Assembly: GCA_903834765.1 (NCBI GenBank)
Contig: CAILKE010000003.1
Location: forward strand, 1-64,000
Source: an uncultured Bacteroidota bacterium
Lineage (GTDB): Bacteria > Bacteroidota > Bacteroidia > B-17B0 > Aurantibacillaceae
DNA length: 64,000 nt
Direction of reading: 5' to 3'
Shown here piece by piece: positions 62,048 to 64,000 of the stretch. The notes under the pieces are model-generated. The model did not search any database. It was given only the letters and a program-made list of their open reading frames with translations, and was not told the DNA's origin. Every line of letters begins with the position of its first letter. Within the stretch, counting starts at the first letter, position 1. A program made the position numbers and the translations under genes.

Positions 62048-62923
62048 ATGAATCCAAAAGGAAAATTAGTCATTATAGGTGGCGCTGTAGATAAAGGTAG
62101 TTTTACTGAGAAAAACTTTGATAAGCAGGTAGAGAAAAACTTAAACTTTTTTGAAACTGGCATTTTGCGCCGTATAATCAACGAATCTAAGCATAAAGAA
62201 AAATCCAGAATAGAAATTGTTACAACAGCTTCAAAAATTCCAAAAGAAGTTGGACCAGAGTATGCACGTGCATTTGAATTTTTAGGGGCAAAAAATGTTG
62301 ATGTATTATATATAGAAAATCGTGAACAGGCCTTAGATCAAAGTTCTGTAGATAGATTGCAAGCGGCAGATGTCGTTATGTTTACGGGGGGTGACCAATT
62401 GCGATTAACTTCTATTTTAGGAGGAACACCTTTTCACGATTTGCTTCTTGATAAGTATCAACATGATGATTTTATTTTTGCGGGTACATCAGCTGGAGCC
62501 GCTGCCGCTTCTAATAACATGATTTATCAAGGTAGTAGTAGTGAAGCTTTATTAAAAGGTGAAGTGAAAATTACTAGTGGTTTGGGTTTAATTGATGATA
62601 TGATTATTGATACTCATTTTGTTCATCGTGGTCGTATTGGTCGTTTATTTCAGGCAGTAGTTGGTAATCCAAGAGTATTAGGTATTGGTTTAGGTGAAGA
62701 TACAGGAGTTATCATTACTAACAAATCGCAAATGGAAGCAATTGGTTCAGGACTAATTATTTTAGTAGATGGTAGACATATTAAAGACACTAATCTTACT
62801 CAAATAGAAATGGGTCAACCAATTTCTATTAAAAATTTAGTTGTTCATGTGATGAGTATGGGAGATTATTATAATCTTGCCACTCATGAAATGACGATTG
62901 ATGGTGTGAAAATGCACAGCTAA
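62048..62923 (+). CDS. cphB: Cyanophycinase
   Basis: This 291-residue serine peptidase of family S51 is expected to cut cyanophycin (multi-L-arginyl-poly-L-aspartate) to beta-Asp-Arg dipeptides. The nucleophile S148 is in AGTSAGAAA, and TGGDQLRL (113-120) and IIDTHFVHRGRIGRLFQAV are characteristic. No signal peptide is present, so it is intracellular, fitting a storage-polymer role. Cyanophycin synthetase is not in the window. Arginine-catabolic genes (the ureohydrolase at 1918 and rocD at the end) are. Confidence 0.9.
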   Translation: MNPKGKLVIIGGAVDKGSFTEKNFDKQVEKNLNFFETGILRRIINESKHKEKSRIEIVTTASKIPKEVGPEYARAFEFLGAKNVDVLYIENREQALDQSSVDRLQAADVVMFTGGDQLRLTSILGGTPFHDLLLDKYQHDDFIFAGTSAGAAAASNNMIYQGSSSEALLKGEVKITSGLGLIDDMIIDTHFVHRGRIGRLFQAVVGNPRVLGIGLGEDTGVIITNKSQMEAIGSGLIILVDGRHIKDTNLTQIEMGQPISIKNLVVHVMSMGDYYNLATHEMTIDGVKMHS

Positions 62924-62945
62924 ATCTACCTTCAGTTAGATTTAG
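62920..62945. terminator. Hairpin overlapping both stop codons of a convergent pair
   Basis: CTAAATCTA (62920-62928) pairs with TAGATTTAG (62937-62945). The left arm contains the cphB stop and the right arm contains the stop of the convergent gene. The flanking T-run is weak. Confidence 0.5.
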
Positions 62946-63406
62946 TCAAATTTCTTTTTAAAATTAAAAATGTTTTTTAGCATACCTACCGGGGTTGTTG
63001 CTCTATCCCCATCTTCATGAATACGACCTAGTATTGCTTTAGACAACCCAATAAAATGAAGTTTACCAGCAGCTTTTAATGCCTTTTCAGCTTTATCATC
63101 ACCATTTATAATATTTGCGCAAGCTGCCCAATCAAAGGCTTTAGAGTCAATTAAGAATTTGAATGCTTTTTCGTCATCCCATATTGTATTTACAAAGGCT
63201 GCTAATACAAAGTGTTTCCCGTCAATTAAAAATTTAAATGCTTTTTTATCATCACGCACAGCATCAATAACAGCAACTAATTCGGGATAACCATTATTTA
63301 TCAGCCAATTAAAGGCGGAAATATCGCCTTGTATATGATTAGCTAATTGTTCTATTGCGAAGGGTGAGTAATATTTCATGGTAAATCTTATTATATTTTT
63401 TTTCAC
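62942..63406 (-). CDS. Repeat protein of unknown function
   Basis: This 154-residue protein (146 if started at the internal ATG near 63379) is built of about three helical repeats of around 35 residues, e.g. DDKKAFKFLIDGKHFVLAAF and DDEKAFKFLIDSKAFDWAAC, with the common core KAFKFLID. The C-terminus is basic. No signal peptide is clear. I do not recognise a family. It lies between cphB and rocD, and its stop overlaps the shared hairpin with cphB. Confidence 0.55.
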   Translation of the reverse strand: MKKNIIRFTMKYYSPFAIEQLANHIQGDISAFNWLINNGYPELVAVIDAVRDDKKAFKFLIDGKHFVLAAFVNTIWDDEKAFKFLIDSKAFDWAACANIINGDDKAEKALKAAGKLHFIGLSKAILGRIHEDGDRATTPVGMLKNIFNFKKKFD

Positions 63407-63540
63407 TAATAGAATTCATTCAAAAAAATAACTTTTTAAATTTTACTTAACATATAAAAAATAAATATTATTCGTAATTTCTATAATAAAATAAAAATTT
63501 ATAAAACAGTCTTTATGGATAATAAAGTTAATATTAGAGC

Positions 63541-64000
63541 TTAAGCAAAACTTTCTATGGTGTTTTTTATAATACTAACGCAATCTAATAATTGTTCTTT
63601 GGTTATTACTAAAGGTGGAGCAAAGCGAATGATATCACCATGAGTAGGTTTTGCTAATAAGCCATTTTCAGCTAATTTTAAACAAACTTCCCAAGCTGAA
63701 ATACCATCTTTTTCTTTAATGATAATGGCGTTTAATAAGCCTTTTCCACGCACAGTCGTTATTCTATCTGAGTTAATTGCTCTTAATTCGTTTCTGAATA
63801 ATTCACCAAGTGCTTGAGCGTTATCTGCTAATTTTTCATCTAAAACTACATTCATAGCAGTTATAGCCACTTTACAACCTAATGGATTACCACCATATGT
63901 CGAACCATGTTGACCAGGTTTGATGCACATCATAATATCGTTATTGGCTAAAACAGCTGATACAGGGTACATTCCACCTGATAAGGCTTTCCCTAAGATT
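63541..64000 (-). CDS. rocD: Ornithine aminotransferase, 3' part
   Basis: This is the C-terminal part of a class III PLP aminotransferase. The gene enters from beyond the window end, so its start is missing. The reading frame begins [18 protein letters not shown], in which the GKALSGG lysine (codon at 63988-63990) is the PLP-binding residue. [14 protein letters not shown] and the C-terminal [17 protein letters not shown] match ornithine aminotransferase. It converts ornithine to glutamate semialdehyde, the step after arginase in arginine breakdown. Confidence 0.88.
   Translation of the reverse strand, partial: ILGKALSGGMYPVSAVLANNDIMMCIKPGQHGSTYGGNPLGCKVAITAMNVVLDEKLADNAQALGELFRNELRAINSDRITTVRGKGLLNAIIIKEKDGISAWEVCLKLAENGLLAKPTHGDIIRFAPPLVITKEQLLDCVSIIKNTIESFA

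Overview
The window looks like a chromosomal segment of an AT-rich member of the Bacteroidota. The evidence is type IX secretion (T9SS) C-terminal sorting tails on two secreted proteins, promoters of the Bacteroidota form TTTG-N19-TAnnTTTG, a general lack of Shine-Dalgarno sequences, and families typical of this phylum (DUF3276, 2TM domain, SatD, BT_3928-like DoxX proteins). I cannot fix the order or genus. Most genes are housekeeping genes. I see no rRNA operon, CRISPR array, prophage or intact insertion sequence.

Layout. 1-4.4 kb: a T9SS-exported metallophosphoesterase, an arginase-family ureohydrolase, and an overlapping tatD-like/tcdA pair. 4.4-12.8 kb: translation genes (rplS; rplM-rpsI-rpsB; tsf; pyrH; efp; era), interrupted by a sigma factor with a membrane partner and by a SatD-like gene. 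12.85 kb: an initiator tRNA with a strong promoter and terminator. 13-17 kb: a glycine-rich surface protein, a decayed OmpH-like gene, a TIMP/NTR-like secreted protein, and ppa. 17-26.8 kb: mutS, lon, a PyrR-like phosphoribosyltransferase, small unknown genes, a possible nuclease, and a DoxX/thioredoxin-like membrane protein. 26.8-38.8 kb: a Pif1-like helicase, a TerB-ABC transporter fusion, a LEA14-like lipoprotein, a large T9SS cargo protein, and an AddA-like helicase-nuclease. 38.8-45.8 kb: a minus-strand run (TPR protein, phosphosulfolactate synthase, rhodanese, DedA), then a hexosephosphate mutase, a tiny lipoprotein, serC and a beta-barrel protein. 45.8-48.2 kb: a second sigma factor with a large membrane partner. 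48.5-54.7 kb: mgtE, a GNAT pair, sucC with two exported proteins, ssb, and a Pur-alpha-like DUF3276 gene. 54.8-59.6 kb: a membrane-protein locus with its own winged-helix regulator. 59.7-64 kb: dgkA, a nucleoside phosphorylase, a SirB1-like gene, cyanophycinase, a repeat protein, and the 3' part of ornithine aminotransferase.

The most interesting points are these. (1) At 54.8-56.9 kb two promoters carry the same palindrome, ACTTTG-N5-CAAAGT, overlapping the -7 element. A winged-helix regulator gene lies between them, and the second unit includes a COQ4-like protein with an intact HDxxH-x11-E metal motif, which is unexpected in a phylum that normally uses menaquinone. (2) At four loci the -7 promoter element ends 5-6 nt before an ATG, which predicts leaderless mRNAs. 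(3) There is a REPIN-like inverted doublet at 32.35-32.43 kb and a 134-bp MITE-like element at 24.24-24.38 kb. (4) A 21-bp perfect palindrome lies between the divergent satD-like and rplM genes. (5) There are short or broken genes that ordinary gene callers may miss.
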